The notes under the pieces were generated by a model. That model was not told where the DNA came from and ran no database searches. It worked only from the letters and a program-made list of their open reading frames with translations. A stretch of DNA of 64,000 nucleotides, taken from the NCBI GenBank assembly GCA_947500035.1, contig CANMQP010000005.1, forward strand, positions 434,001 through 498,000. The letters are read 5' to 3'. This stretch comes from an uncultured Kiloniellaceae bacterium. Lineage in GTDB: Bacteria; Pseudomonadota; Alphaproteobacteria; Kiloniellales; Kiloniellaceae. Position numbers and translations under genes: made by a program. This document shows, in pieces, positions 26,579 to 36,593 of the stretch. Within the stretch, counting starts at the first letter, position 1. Each line of letters starts with the position of its first letter.

Positions 26579-28069
26579 ATGCAGGTTACGGAAACACTAG
26601 CCGAAGAGCTAAAGCGCGAGTTTACAGTTGTAATCCCCGCTACTGAAATTGACGAGAAGATCGACGGACGTCTCGAGGAGCTCAGCGGGCAGGTGAATCT
26701 GCCGGGCTTTCGGCCCGGTAAAGTCCCGATGTCGCTTCTCAAACAACGTTTCGGCAAGTCGGTACTGGGTGAAGTGCTGGAAAAAGCCGTCGCCGACAGC
26801 TCGAGCCAGACTCTGAGCGAGCGCAGCCTTCGCCCTGCGATGCAGCCGAAGATCGAGGTGACCTCCTTCGACGAAGGCAAGGATCTCGAATACACCATGT
26901 CCGTCGAGCTGCTTCCAGACGTCACGCCCATGGACTTTGCGACCCTGGAAGTCGAGCGCATCAAAGTTCAGGTGCCTGACGGGGAAGTGGACGAGGCTCT
27001 GGGGCGCATCGCCGAATCTCATAAGACCTCCAAGCCGCTGGCCAAAGCCCGTAAGTCGAAATCGGGCGATGTGGTCGTGATCGACTTTAAAGGGACGGTC
27101 GATGGCGAGGCGCTGCCGGGCATGGCGGCCGACGATCATCACCTGGAGCTCGGATCCAATCAGTTCATCCCGGGTTTTGAAGATCAGCTCGTCGGCGTGA
27201 ATGCCGGCGACGATGTGGAAGTCAAGGTGACCTTCCCGGATGCTTACGGCAACGACAAGCTCGCGGGCCGGGAAGCTATCTTTGAGGTTAAGGTCAAGGC
27301 GATTGAAGAGTCTGTGCCGGCGGAGATCGACGATAAACTGGCGGAATCTCTGGGCGCGGAGAACCTCGAGGGGCTGAAGTCACGGGTGCGCGAGCAGATC
27401 GAGGGCGAATACGCCAAGGTTGCCCGTTCGCGCCTGAAGCGGGAGCTGCTCGACAAGCTTGCGGACGGCCATGACTTTGCCGTGCCCGCAGGCATGGTTG
27501 ACGTCGAGTTCGAGGGTATCTGGAAGCAGGTCGAGGAAGAGCGCCAGAAGGGCGAACTCGATGATGAAGACGCCGGTAAAGATGACGAAGAGCTGAAGGT
27601 CGAGTACCGGGCGATCTCGGAACGCCGTGTCCGTCTCGGTCTCCTGTTGTCGGAAGTCGGCAGCAGCAACAACATCGACGTGACCCAGGAAGAGGTTAAT
27701 CGTGCGCTGTTCGCCGAGGCCCAGAATTATCCGGGCCAGGAGCAGCAGGTTCTTGAGTACTACAAGAATACGCCTGAAGCCCTCGGTAATCTGCGCGCAC
27801 CAATTTTCGAAGACAAGGTCATCGACTTCATCACGGACCTTGCCAAGGTCACCGAGCGTGAACTGACGCCGGATGAGCTGCGCAAGGAATTCGAGGCCGA
27901 ATCGGAAGCTGCCGAGGCCGCCGAATCCAAGCCGGCGGCAAAGAAAAAGCCGGCCAAAAAAGCGACAGCGAAAAAAGCGGCGGCTAAATCCGACGATAAA
28001 GCCGAAGCCAAGGCTCCTGCGAAGAAGGCGACAAAAAGCGCTAAATCCAAGAAAACCGCGAAGGAATAG
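26579..28069 (+). CDS. tig: Trigger factor
   Basis: 496 residues. A ribosome-bound chaperone and prolyl isomerase that catches nascent chains. The N-terminal ribosome-binding signature is LPGFRPGKVPMSLLKQRFG (about residues 40-58). The FKBP domain contains GDVVVIDFKGTVDGEALPG and FIPGFEDQLVGVNAGD. The helical chaperone domain follows to about residue 440. E. coli Tig has 432 residues; here an extra tail of about 50 residues is almost only Lys, Ala and Ser (KPAAKKKPAKKATAKKAAAK and onward), resembling histone H1 tails and able to contact RNA. The gene starts the block tig-clpP-clpX-lon. Confidence 0.96.
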   Translation: MQVTETLAEELKREFTVVIPATEIDEKIDGRLEELSGQVNLPGFRPGKVPMSLLKQRFGKSVLGEVLEKAVADSSSQTLSERSLRPAMQPKIEVTSFDEGKDLEYTMSVELLPDVTPMDFATLEVERIKVQVPDGEVDEALGRIAESHKTSKPLAKARKSKSGDVVVIDFKGTVDGEALPGMAADDHHLELGSNQFIPGFEDQLVGVNAGDDVEVKVTFPDAYGNDKLAGREAIFEVKVKAIEESVPAEIDDKLAESLGAENLEGLKSRVREQIEGEYAKVARSRLKRELLDKLADGHDFAVPAGMVDVEFEGIWKQVEEERQKGELDDEDAGKDDEELKVEYRAISERRVRLGLLLSEVGSSNNIDVTQEEVNRALFAEAQNYPGQEQQVLEYYKNTPEALGNLRAPIFEDKVIDFITDLAKVTERELTPDELRKEFEAESEAAEAAESKPAAKKKPAKKATAKKAAAKSDDKAEAKAPAKKATKSAKSKKTAKE

Positions 28070-28100
28070 CGGAACCTTAAGGATTGCTCGGTGATCCTGT

Positions 28101-28130
28101 CTTGGTTAATTGTGCGATCCGGCCTATATG
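28101..28130 (+). promoter_or_regulatory. Promoter upstream of clpP, sigma-32 and/or sigma-70 type
   Basis: CTTG (28101-28104), an 18-base spacer and CCTAT (28123-28127) match the alphaproteobacterial heat-shock consensus CTTG-N17/18-CYTAT. The same DNA reads as TTGGTT-N17-TATATG for the housekeeping factor. Heat control of clpP is expected from its role. Confidence 0.5.
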
Positions 28131-28150
28131 ACGGTTGCGATGCGGTTTGA

Positions 28151-28207
28151 GAGATCCGAACGGGGAGGCGATTCGAACGCCGACGAGGCCCCGTTCGGAC
28201 CTCTTTT
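28151..28207 (+). terminator. Large hairpin with T-run between tig and clpP
   Basis: gagatccgaacgggg (28151-28165) pairs with ccccgttcggacctc (28189-28203) with one A-C mismatch and is followed by TTTT. It may end the tig transcript, but it lies downstream of the candidate clpP promoter and so would also be part of the clpP leader. Confidence 0.65.
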
Positions 28208-28252
28208 GGACGGTTCGTACGTCGGATAAATGACAAGACTTAGGTGGCAGGA

Positions 28253-28903
28253 ATGAGTGACCCACGCGATATTGTAATGAACACCCTGGTGCCTATGGTG
28301 GTCGAGCAGACCAGCCGGGGCGAGCGCGCCTACGACATCTATTCGCGCCTTCTCAAGGAGCGGATCATCTTTTTGACCGGGCCGGTCCACGATGGTGTGG
28401 CGAGCCTGATTTGCGCTCAGCTCCTGTACCTAGAATCGGAAAACCCAACCAAAGACATCTCTTTCTACATTAACTCGCCAGGCGGCGTCGTTACCGCCGG
28501 CCTGGCTATGTACGATACCATGCAGTACATCCGGCCACCGGTTTCCACCGTTTGTATCGGCCAGGCCTCGTCCGCCGGCTCGCTGCTCCTGATGGCCGGC
28601 GCTCCGGAGAAACGTTTCGCACTGCCGAATGCCAAGGTCATGGTCCACCAGCCCTCAGGCGGTTTCCAGGGGCAGGCCACGGACATTGAGATCCACGCCC
28701 GCGAGATCATCAAGACCCGTGCGCGGCTCAATGAGCTCTATGCTCAGCACACGGGGCAGACGGTGGCTAAGATCGAAGAAGCCATGGAACGCGACAACTT
28801 CATGAGTGCCGAAGAAGCCAAGGAATTCGGCCTGATCGATAAGGTGGTCGAGAGCCGCCCCGACTCGAGCGCTGGAGACGGCGACGCAAGCGGTGACAAA
28901 TAG
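28253..28903 (+). CDS. clpP: ATP-dependent Clp protease proteolytic subunit
   Basis: 216 residues from ATG 28253, with aggtgg five bases upstream; a GTG at 28244 overlaps that site. ClpP forms a double heptameric chamber that degrades proteins fed by ClpX or ClpA. The catalytic triad is Ser107 ([11 protein letters not shown]), His132 (MVHQPSGG) and the Asp in [11 protein letters not shown]. Most ClpPs have Met after the catalytic Ser (ASMG); here it is Ala. The gene lies upstream of clpX with a 226-base gap, so the two may have separate promoters. Confidence 0.96.
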   Translation: MSDPRDIVMNTLVPMVVEQTSRGERAYDIYSRLLKERIIFLTGPVHDGVASLICAQLLYLESENPTKDISFYINSPGGVVTAGLAMYDTMQYIRPPVSTVCIGQASSAGSLLLMAGAPEKRFALPNAKVMVHQPSGGFQGQATDIEIHAREIIKTRARLNELYAQHTGQTVAKIEEAMERDNFMSAEEAKEFGLIDKVVESRPDSSAGDGDASGDK

Positions 28904-29129
28904 TTGACGCTGCACTGGCTTGAAGGTGCGTTTTGCAGACGCCATCTCTACAGTGTTAAGGATATGTTGAACGCTCGGGATTATACTGTTCCGAGCGGTC
29001 AACCACAGGTTGGTCTTGTGACTGACGGGCTAACCCGGCGATTAAAAATGATAAATTTGTCATTGTGCGCTGGTGGGACGTCTGTCTAACATGATTTGTA
29101 ATTGAATCGAGCTTCGAGGCGTAACAGCC

Positions 29130-30395
29130 ATGACAAAGTCGAGCGGTAGCGACTCGAAAAATACACTTTATTGTTCTTTCTGCGGAAAGAGCCAACATGA
29201 AGTTCGAAAACTCATCGCCGGACCGACGGTCTTTATTTGCGATGAATGCGTCGAGCTTTGCATGGATATCATCCGTGAAGAGCACAAGACGACACTGGTT
29301 AAATCCAGTGACGGCGTGCCGACACCCCGTGATATCTGTACGGTCCTTGACGACTACGTCATTGGCCAGTCTCACGCGAAACGCGTGCTGTCTGTGGCGG
29401 TGCACAACCACTACAAACGTCTCGCCCATGACACCAAGTCGGCGGACGTCGAGCTGGCCAAGTCCAACATCCTGCTGATCGGTCCGACCGGTTGCGGCAA
29501 GACTCTGCTTGCGCAGACCCTGGCGCGCATCCTGGATGTACCCTTCACGATGGCCGATGCGACGACTCTGACCGAAGCGGGTTATGTCGGTGAGGATGTC
29601 GAAAACATCATTCTGAAGCTGCTGCAGTCGGCCGACTACAATGTCGAGCGGGCCCAGCGCGGCATCGTCTACATTGACGAGGTCGATAAAATCAGCCGCA
29701 AATCCGATAATCCCTCGATCACACGGGACGTCTCGGGTGAAGGTGTTCAGCAGGCTCTGTTGAAGATCATGGAAGGCACCGTGGCTTCGGTTCCGCCTCA
29801 GGGGGGGCGCAAGCATCCCCAGCAGGAGTTCCTGCAGGTTGATACCACGAACATCCTTTTCATCTGCGGCGGTGCGTTCGCCGGCCTGGATAAGCTGATC
29901 GCGGGCCGCGGCAAAGGGTCTTCAATCGGCTTTGGTGCCGACGTGCGCAGCCCTGAAGAGCGGACCACAGGGGATGTGCTGAAAGAGGTCGAGCCTGAGG
30001 ATCTGCTGAAATTCGGCTTAATTCCCGAGTTCGTCGGACGTCTGCCTGTCGTGGCCACACTGGAAGATCTGGACGACGACGCGCTGGTCGAAATTCTGAC
30101 CCAGCCGAAGAATGCTCTGGTGAAACAGTATCAGCGTCTCTTCGAGATGGAAGACATCAGCCTGCAGTTTGCGGACGATGCGCTGAGGGCAATTGCAGCG
30201 AAGGCGATCAAGCGCAAAACCGGTGCACGTGGTCTTCGGTCCATTATGGAAGGCATTCTTCTGGAGCCGATGTTTGACCTGCCGAGCCTGGAAGGGGTCG
30301 AGGAAATGGTCATCAGCGGCGAGGTCGTCGAAGGCCGTTCGCAACCACTTTACATCTATACAGATCGACGCGACGACGTAGAAAGCAGTGCATAA
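29130..30395 (+). CDS. clpX: Clp protease ATPase subunit ClpX
   Basis: 421 residues. An AAA+ unfoldase that recognises tagged substrates and passes them to ClpP. The N-terminal zinc-binding domain has four cysteines (CSFCGKS and [10 protein letters not shown]). Walker A is GPTGCGKT, Walker [11 protein letters not shown], sensor 2 region TGARGLRS. The pore loop (GYVGEDVE) is present. Start is ATG 29130. A short hairpin with a T-run overlaps the stop codon. Confidence 0.97.
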   Translation: MTKSSGSDSKNTLYCSFCGKSQHEVRKLIAGPTVFICDECVELCMDIIREEHKTTLVKSSDGVPTPRDICTVLDDYVIGQSHAKRVLSVAVHNHYKRLAHDTKSADVELAKSNILLIGPTGCGKTLLAQTLARILDVPFTMADATTLTEAGYVGEDVENIILKLLQSADYNVERAQRGIVYIDEVDKISRKSDNPSITRDVSGEGVQQALLKIMEGTVASVPPQGGRKHPQQEFLQVDTTNILFICGGAFAGLDKLIAGRGKGSSIGFGADVRSPEERTTGDVLKEVEPEDLLKFGLIPEFVGRLPVVATLEDLDDDALVEILTQPKNALVKQYQRLFEMEDISLQFADDALRAIAAKAIKRKTGARGLRSIMEGILLEPMFDLPSLEGVEEMVISGEVVEGRSQPLYIYTDRRDDVESSA

Positions 30396-30416
30396 CGAGG
30401 TTTTCTCGTGTTTTTT
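30395..30416 (+). terminator. Weak terminator after clpX
   Basis: acgag (30395-30399) and ctcgt (30405-30409) form a short stem over gtttt, followed by g and six T (30411-30416). The stem is only 5 bp, so read-through to lon is possible. Confidence 0.45.
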
Positions 30417-30576
30417 GCAGTGATCACGCCTAGGGGGAGCTGACTTTCAAAAAGCGGCCCAGCCCTTGAAGATTACGGTTTTAACCATCAGATCTTTAGG
30501 CGTCAGCCGGGTCAGCGCAAGGCAACCCGGATATCGGCCCGCTCATATCGGGTCGTCGCAAGATTAAAGAGGAAAT

Positions 30577-32985
30577 ATGTTGGAAATTCCACGCGGCAAT
30601 CTCTATCCAGTCCTCCCGTTACGCGACATAGTAGTGTTTCCGCACATGATTGTGCCGCTATTCGTCGGTCGCGAAAAATCGGTGCGGGCGCTGGAAGACG
30701 TCATGAAGGACGACAAGCAGATCCTGCTTGTAACTCAGAAAAATGCCGCTCAGGACGACCCGACCCCTGCAGACATCTATTCTGTCGGTACGGTCGGCAC
30801 TGTGTTGCAGCTGTTGAAACTGCCCGATGGGACCGTCAAGGTGCTGGTCGAGGGCGGGCAACGGGCAAAGATCGCGAAATTTGCCGATTCGGAAGATTTC
30901 TTCCAGGCCTATGCCGAGACCATGGACGACGATACGGGCGACGATCGCGAGCTCGATGCCCTGGCGCGTACGGTCGTTTCGCAGTTCGAGCAATACATCA
31001 AGCTGAACAAGAAGATTCCGCCGGAGGTGCTGGTTTCGATCAATCAGATCGATGAGCCAAGCAAGCTGGCCGACACCATCGCATCGCACCTGACTCTGAA
31101 AATCTCGGAGAAACAGGAGTTGCTCGAGAGCGAGGGCGTGAGCGACCGTCTCGAGAAGGTCTATGCTTTCATGGAAAGCGAGATCGGCGTTCTCCAGGTC
31201 GAGAAGCGAATCCGCAATCGCGTCAAGCGGCAGATGGAGAAGACTCAGCGCGAGTACTATCTCAACGAGCAGCTCAAAGCGATTCAGAAGGAATTGGGCG
31301 AGGGCGAGGACGGCCGCGACGAACTGGCCGAACTGGAAGAGAAAATCGCCAAGACCAAGCTGACCAAGGAAGCGCGCGAAAAGGCCGTTGCCGAGTTGAA
31401 GAAGCTTCGCAACATGAGCCCGATGTCCGCCGAAGCGACGGTCGTCCGCAACTATCTGGATTGGATCGTGTCGATCCCCTGGAAAAAGCGGACCAAGGTC
31501 AAAAAAGATATCGTGCACGCCAACGCTGTGCTGGACGAGGATCACTACGGTCTGGAGAAGGTCAAGGAACGCATTATCGAATACCTTGCGGTCCAGCAGC
31601 GGATGCAAAAGATCAAAGGTCCGATTCTCTGTCTGGTCGGCCCGCCGGGCGTGGGTAAAACCTCGTTGGGTAAGTCGATCGCCAAGGCAACCGGCCGGAA
31701 TTTCGTGCGCATGAGCCTGGGCGGCGTCCGCGATGAAGCCGAAGTCCGCGGTCACCGCCGGACCTATATCGGTTCCATGCCGGGCAAGGTCATCCAAAGC
31801 ATGAAAAAAGCGAAGTCATCCAACCCGCTTTTCCTGCTGGATGAGATCGATAAGCTCGGTGCCGACTGGCGCGGCGATCCCTCGTCCGCCTTGCTTGAAG
31901 TGCTGGATCCCGAGCAGAACAACTCCTTCAACGATCATTATCTCGAAGTTGATTATGATCTTTCGGATGTGATGTTCGTAACGACCGCGAACACGCTGCG
32001 CATGCCGCAGCCGTTGCTTGACCGTATGGAAGTGATTCGGATTCCGGGCTACACCGAAGACGAGAAGGTTCAGATCGCCGTCCGCTATCTGATTCCCAAG
32101 CAGATGAAAGACCACGGCGTCAAAGAAGAAGAGTGGTCGATCACGAACGAAGCCCTGCGCAGCCTGATCCAGCTTTACACCCGCGAAGCCGGCGTTCGTA
32201 ATCTCGAGCGCGAGATTGCAAATCTGGTGCGTAAGGCGGTCAAGGAAATCGCCCTCGGCGAATCCACAACGGTCGAAGTCAACCCGGAAACCCTCGACAA
32301 GTATGCGGGCGTGCCGCGCTATCGTTACGGCGAAGCGGAACAGGAAGACCACGTCGGTGTCTCGACCGGTCTGGCCTGGACCGAGGTCGGTGGCGAGTTG
32401 CTGTCGATCGAGGCGGTCACGGTTCCCGGAAAAGGCAAGGTGTCTTCCACCGGTAAACTCGGTGAAGTCATGAAGGAATCGATCCAGGCGGCGGAGTACT
32501 ACGTCAAAAGCCGTTCGATCGAGTATGGCATCAAGCCGACAGTCTTCGAGCGCAAGGACATTCACGTCCATGTTCCTGAGGGCGCGACTCCGAAAGATGG
32601 ACCGTCAGCCGGTGTTGCAATGGTCACAGCGATTGTATCGGTGCTCACCGAAAACCCGATTCGCAGCGATTTGGCGATGACCGGCGAAGTGACGCTGCGC
32701 GGACGCGTGCTTCCCATCGGCGGGCTCAAGGAAAAGCTGCTTGCAGCCCTGCGCGGGAACATCAAGACCGTGCTGATTCCGCAGGAAAATGAGAAAGATC
32801 TTGCCGACATTCCGGACAATGTGAAGCAAGGTCTTGAAATCATTCCTACTTCTGATGTTGATGAAGTGCTGGAACACGCACTTGTCAACAAATTGACGGC
32901 CATTGAATGGGTCGAACCTGCCGAAGTTGACGCCGCTCGCGGGGCAGGAAACGACGATGGCCGGAGCGGAGTCATTACCCACTAA
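30577..32985 (+). CDS. lon: ATP-dependent protease Lon
   Basis: 802 residues, normal for LonA. N-terminal substrate-binding domain (PVLPLRDIVVFPHMIVPLFVGR), coiled-coil linker around EYYLNEQLKAIQKELGE, AAA+ domain with Walker A GPPGVGKTSLGKSIA, then the protease domain with the Ser677-Lys720 dyad (DGPSAGVAM and GGLKEKLLAA). It degrades misfolded and regulatory proteins, and in alphaproteobacteria also CcrM and DnaA. A CTTGAA at about 30465 may mark a heat-shock promoter but the -10 half is poor. Confidence 0.97.
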   Translation: MLEIPRGNLYPVLPLRDIVVFPHMIVPLFVGREKSVRALEDVMKDDKQILLVTQKNAAQDDPTPADIYSVGTVGTVLQLLKLPDGTVKVLVEGGQRAKIAKFADSEDFFQAYAETMDDDTGDDRELDALARTVVSQFEQYIKLNKKIPPEVLVSINQIDEPSKLADTIASHLTLKISEKQELLESEGVSDRLEKVYAFMESEIGVLQVEKRIRNRVKRQMEKTQREYYLNEQLKAIQKELGEGEDGRDELAELEEKIAKTKLTKEAREKAVAELKKLRNMSPMSAEATVVRNYLDWIVSIPWKKRTKVKKDIVHANAVLDEDHYGLEKVKERIIEYLAVQQRMQKIKGPILCLVGPPGVGKTSLGKSIAKATGRNFVRMSLGGVRDEAEVRGHRRTYIGSMPGKVIQSMKKAKSSNPLFLLDEIDKLGADWRGDPSSALLEVLDPEQNNSFNDHYLEVDYDLSDVMFVTTANTLRMPQPLLDRMEVIRIPGYTEDEKVQIAVRYLIPKQMKDHGVKEEEWSITNEALRSLIQLYTREAGVRNLEREIANLVRKAVKEIALGESTTVEVNPETLDKYAGVPRYRYGEAEQEDHVGVSTGLAWTEVGGELLSIEAVTVPGKGKVSSTGKLGEVMKESIQAAEYYVKSRSIEYGIKPTVFERKDIHVHVPEGATPKDGPSAGVAMVTAIVSVLTENPIRSDLAMTGEVTLRGRVLPIGGLKEKLLAALRGNIKTVLIPQENEKDLADIPDNVKQGLEIIPTSDVDEVLEHALVNKLTAIEWVEPAEVDAARGAGNDDGRSGVITH

Positions 32986-33070
32986 CTTTGATCCTGAACG
33001 CGCGTTAGGGTGAGAGGCAAATTAACTAAAAAAAGCCTCTCAATCCCTAGGTTTTCTCGCGTTTCTTCGA

Positions 33071-33100
33071 TTGACGTTGGGGGTTTTACCAGCTTACACT
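33071..33100 (+). promoter_or_regulatory. Sigma-70 promoter of hupB
   Basis: TTGACG (33071-33076), 18-base spacer, TACACT (33095-33100): five of six and four of six consensus bases. It predicts a leader of about 60 bases before the hupB GTG. Confidence 0.7.
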
Positions 33101-33168
33101 CCGACCTCCTCAGAGTGGTTTTTCCCATTTCTATTTCCTAAATCCCGACATTTGGAGGGGGTACTAAC

Positions 33169-33441
33169 GTGAACAAAAACGATCTGGTTGCCGTAGTTGC
33201 AGAGAACTCAGAACTGTCCAAGGCAGACAGCACCAAAGCTGTTGATGCCGTCTTCGACGCAATCACTTCTTCTTTGAAGTCTGGCGACGAAGTTCGCCTT
33301 GTCGGCTTCGGAACTTTTTCCGTTGCACAGCGCGCAGCTTCTGAAGGCCGCAACCCACGCACCGGCGAAAAAATCAAGATTCCTGCGTCCAAGCAGCCGA
33401 AGTTCAAGGCTGGCAAAGGTCTCAAGGACGCCGTTAACTAA
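33169..33441 (+). CDS. hupB: DNA-binding protein HU
   Basis: 90 residues, the HU length. Starts at a GTG (33169) with ggaggg upstream. The HU/IHF signature lies in [27 protein letters not shown]-like sequence, with the DNA-inserting proline in GRNPRTG. HU bends and compacts DNA. It follows lon as in many proteobacteria, but has its own promoter. Confidence 0.97.
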   Translation: MNKNDLVAVVAENSELSKADSTKAVDAVFDAITSSLKSGDEVRLVGFGTFSVAQRAASEGRNPRTGEKIKIPASKQPKFKAGKGLKDAVN

Positions 33442-33465
33442 CTCAGAAAAGATTCGCGCTGAGGG

Positions 33466-33501
33466 CGCCGGCCGTTTTGACCTTTGTCAGGACGGCCGGC
33501 G
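33466..33501 (+). terminator. Hairpin after hupB
   Basis: cgccggccgt (33466-33475) pairs perfectly with acggccggcg (33492-33501) over a 16-base loop. The T-run after it is poor (agcgtttct). Confidence 0.5.
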
Positions 33502-33647
33502 AGCGTTTCTGCCCGCAGGAACGTCGATGCCAAGGTTGACACCTACGATGCATCTTCAGCCGGACTTCTGACTTTGTTTTTGTGTTTTCTTCGTTGTTTC
33601 CGCGGGAATGATCCCGTATAGAAACGCCAGGAAGCACTGATGTCGTT

Positions 33648-33723
33648 GGGCGATTAGCTCAGTTGGTAGAGCATCTCGTTTACACCGAGAGGGTCGGCAG
33701 TTCGAGCCTGTCATCGCCCACCA
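33648..33723 (+). tRNA. tRNA-Val (anticodon TAC)
   Basis: Acceptor arms gggcgat and atcgccc, D-arm agctcagttggtagagc, anticodon stem ctcgt/accgag region with loop ttTACac, T-arm cagttcgagcctg and encoded CCA. Confidence 0.96.
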
Positions 33724-34369
33724 GACATCCAAAGCCGTCACCCCTCCAAGCTGAGTTCGTCTTGTAGCTTATGAGCGGCTTTCACTGCCTAGATTGCTGA
33801 GTGTTCCTTCAGCAATCCGGGCTTTCTCCCTCTGTAAGAATTGCTGTACGCATCCCGTTCTTGAAGGGCGGGCGATGCTGTTTTCGGCTGCATGATTGTT
33901 CAAACAGTCCCGTCAAGTCTTGCATCCCCGCATATCAGGCTCTCGGTTCCCTCGTCAGGCACTTCGGGCCATGCTGCCGGCGTGGTCGAATATCGGGCAA
34001 CTGGAGGCCGGAATCTGAAGGCCGGCAACTGGAGCCCAGCATCGCGGCGCGGGAAGCGCTCCGTCTCGTCGTTTGAGTTCAGCCGCGAATCGAAACACCA
34101 TCTTGAGTGTGGGGGCCTGCCTGCTGACCTTCATGCAGGGAACGAAGTGCGCGGCTGCAGGCTCGGCGCGCGCAGCCGCGAATTGCCATCCGTCTTTCCG
34201 GCCCAAATCACGCGGCTTTTAGCCCGGAGGACGCGCCGCTCGGGAGCGCCCGTTCCGGTCGTCTTGGAAGCTTTTATGACGAAAACGAAAAAAGCCGGTG
34301 GCCAGCGCTTGACACCTGCTGGGGGAGGGAGTACATCACCGCTGCCCGTTACGGCGGGACCCTTTCAAA
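33724..34369. other. 646-base gap between tRNA-Val and tRNA-Asp, nothing identifiable
   Basis: Reading frames here have no ribosome site and low-complexity Arg/Ser/Gly translations, so no gene is called. No strong inverted repeat was found. It may hold the tRNA-Asp promoter and remnants of lost genes. Confidence 0.4.
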
Positions 34370-34446
<77 letters not shown>

Positions 34447-35023
34447 CTCTTCTCCGAAATTTTTTTTGTTGTGGCGCCGCGGATATCTCACTGCGGTTGA
34501 GGCTGCATGAGAGCAAAATCGCTTGTGCGGTGACAGAGAGCCCTGGGTAAACTCGAGTCGCATCAACTCTTCGGGAATTGGATCTACGGTTGGGTTGGGA
34601 CTAGGCGTTTCATATTGCGGTTGCGTCCCACACACTTCTGCGCTCTCCAAGCAGTGCCAACGCCCTTGTCACAGCCCTAAATTCAGTAAAATTTATCAAA
34701 AAAACAATGAATTGTTAGGATGTTAGGGCGGATGATCCGTTCCAGTGCCGGCTGCCCGGATTCTGGGATGCGGATCGGATCAACCGTGGGTTTTTTCGCG
34801 CTGCAGCAAAAAAAACCGGCTGGCTGCAATCCTGTTGCGTTTGATGCTTTTCCCGGGCCGGTCTTGGCCCTATATTGCGGCAAATTCACGGCACTCCTTG
34901 CCGCAGTGTGGCTGAAGACACAGAGATCCTGGTGTCTATGGCGATAACAAGTCCGAGACGGGCGGCATTGTTACTGCACCAAAGCGTCGAGAGGTTGGCG
35001 CGTTTTGTTGGAGATAGAATCGA
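34447..35023. other. 577-base gap upstream of the nuo operon
   Basis: No convincing gene. It must contain the nuo promoter, but no clear -35/-10 pair stands out. Visible: A/T-rich runs near 34685-34720 and 34803-34815, a small hairpin agacac/gtgtct at about 34916-34937, and ggagat at about 35010 as the nuoA ribosome site. Confidence 0.4.
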
Positions 35024-35389
35024 ATGGAAGGCCTGTTAGCGGAATACCTGCCGATTCTGATGTTTATCGGAATTGCCGTGGGGCTCGCCTGCATCATGGT
35101 GTTGGCCTCTTATCTTGTCGGACGCCAGCGGCCCGACTCGGAAAAGATTTCTGCCTATGAGTGCGGCTTTGAGGCCTTTGACGACGCACGCAGTAAATTC
35201 GACGTCAGATTTTACCTTGTGGCCATTCTCTTCATTATTTTTGACCTGGAAGTCGCGTTTTTATTCCCCTGGGCGGTGTCGCTCGGGGATATCGGCCTAT
35301 TTGGTTTTTGGTCGATGGTCATCTTCCTGGGCATCCTGACCATCGGATTTATCTACGAGTGGAAAAAAGGTGCCTTGGAGTGGGAGTAA
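35024..35389 (+). CDS. nuoA: NADH-quinone oxidoreductase subunit A
   Basis: 121 residues with three membrane helices. Subunit A of respiratory complex I, at the joint between the membrane and peripheral arms. Signatures: [27 protein letters not shown] and the following [11 protein letters not shown], the classic ND3 motif with the conserved loop cysteine. First gene of a complete nuoA-N operon; nuoB starts four bases after its stop. Confidence 0.97.
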   Translation: MEGLLAEYLPILMFIGIAVGLACIMVLASYLVGRQRPDSEKISAYECGFEAFDDARSKFDVRFYLVAILFIIFDLEVAFLFPWAVSLGDIGLFGFWSMVIFLGILTIGFIYEWKKGALEWE

Positions 35390-35393
35390 GAGA

Positions 35394-35933
35394 ATGAGTT
35401 CCTTAGAGACCGGTGCGCCGGTTCCTCCAGGCCCGCAGCAGGACAAACTGCTCGCGGCCGTCACCGATGAGATCTCCGAAAAGGGGTTTGTCGTCGCCCA
35501 GCTGGACAAACTGGCGGCCTGGGCCCAGACCGGCTCGCTCTGGCCTATGTCCTTCGGTCTGGCATGCTGTGCGGTCGAAATGATGCACACGGCCTGCAGC
35601 CGGTATGATATGGACCGTTTCGGTATCGTTTTCCGGCCTTCGCCGCGTCAGTCCGACGTGATGATCGTCGCCGGTACCCTGACCAACAAAATGGCGCCTG
35701 CGCTGCGCAAGGTCTACGACCAGATGGCGGAGCCCCGCTGGGTGATCTCCATGGGCTCCTGCGCGAATGGTGGCGGATACTATCACTATTCCTATTCCGT
35801 CGTGCGCGGCTGCGACCGGATTGTTCCTGTCGACATCTACGTTCCCGGTTGCCCTCCGACCGCAGAGGCTCTGCTGTACGGCATCCTGCAGCTCCAAAAG
35901 AAGATTAAGCGCGAAGCCCTGCTGGTTCGTTAG
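35394..35933 (+). CDS. nuoB: NADH-quinone oxidoreductase subunit B
   Basis: 179 residues from ATG 35394, with gggag at 35382-35386. Holds the N2 iron-sulfur cluster, the last redox centre before quinone. Cluster ligands are visible in the tandem cysteines [10 protein letters not shown], in [15 protein letters not shown] and in [13 protein letters not shown]-like sequence ([14 protein letters not shown]). The N-terminus has a short variable extension. Peripheral-arm subunit on the cytoplasmic side. Confidence 0.97.
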   Translation: MSSLETGAPVPPGPQQDKLLAAVTDEISEKGFVVAQLDKLAAWAQTGSLWPMSFGLACCAVEMMHTACSRYDMDRFGIVFRPSPRQSDVMIVAGTLTNKMAPALRKVYDQMAEPRWVISMGSCANGGGYYHYSYSVVRGCDRIVPVDIYVPGCPPTAEALLYGILQLQKKIKREALLVR

Positions 35934-35969
35934 AACCGGCGGTTCCGCCATGACATCTGGCAGATTCCT

Positions 35970-36593
35970 ATGAATGAAGCCCTCAATGATCTCGGTGAAT
36001 ACATCAGCGCGGCGCATGCGCAGCGTTTAGATGGGTTCGACATCGTCGGCGACGAACTGATCATCCATTGCAAGCGCGACGCTATCGTCAAGGTCCTGAC
36101 TTTTCTCCGGGACGATCAGAATTGCCAGTTCAAGCAATTGATGGACGTCACGGCCGTGGATTTCCCGGCCCGTGAAGAACGCTTCGACGTGGTCTACCAT
36201 CTGCTGTCGCTGAAGCTCAATCAGCGCATCCGGGTCAAGCTGGTCACCGACGAGACGGGCCTCGTGCCCTCGGTCGCGGAGGTCTTCTCCTCGGCGATCT
36301 GGTACGAGCGGGAAGTCTGGGACATGTATGGCATCTACTTCGGCGACCACCCGGATCTGCGCCGCATGCTGATGGACTATGGCTTTGAGGGCCATCCTCT
36401 GCGTAAGGATTTTCCCCTGACCGGATATGTCGAAGTTCGCTATGACGAGACGCAGAAGCGGGTCGTCTACGAACCGGTCAAGCTGACTCAGGAATATCGC
36501 ACCTTCGATTTCATGTCGCCCTGGGAGGGTATGCTGCACCTGCCCGGAGACGAAAAGGCCGAAACGGACAACGGCGAAGAGGGAGCCGCCTGA
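35970..36593 (+). CDS. nuoC: NADH-quinone oxidoreductase subunit C
   Basis: 207 residues. The 30-kDa subunit signature is [11 protein letters not shown]-type strand followed by [45 protein letters not shown]. Separate from NuoD, unlike the fused NuoCD of enterobacteria. The C-terminal tail is acidic. Its TGA shares bases with the nuoD ATG. Confidence 0.97.
   Translation: MNEALNDLGEYISAAHAQRLDGFDIVGDELIIHCKRDAIVKVLTFLRDDQNCQFKQLMDVTAVDFPAREERFDVVYHLLSLKLNQRIRVKLVTDETGLVPSVAEVFSSAIWYEREVWDMYGIYFGDHPDLRRMLMDYGFEGHPLRKDFPLTGYVEVRYDETQKRVVYEPVKLTQEYRTFDFMSPWEGMLHLPGDEKAETDNGEEGAA

Noticed and set aside
33012-33041. Terminator after lon (gagaggc/gcctctc inverted repeat)
   Set aside because: Only 7 bp with a long A-rich loop and no T-run on the plus strand; not strong enough to call.
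34523-34947. Two short frames that both contain IGSTVG
   Set aside because: The underlying DNA matches at only about 11 of 15 bases, no ribosome sites are present, and the similarity is probably chance.
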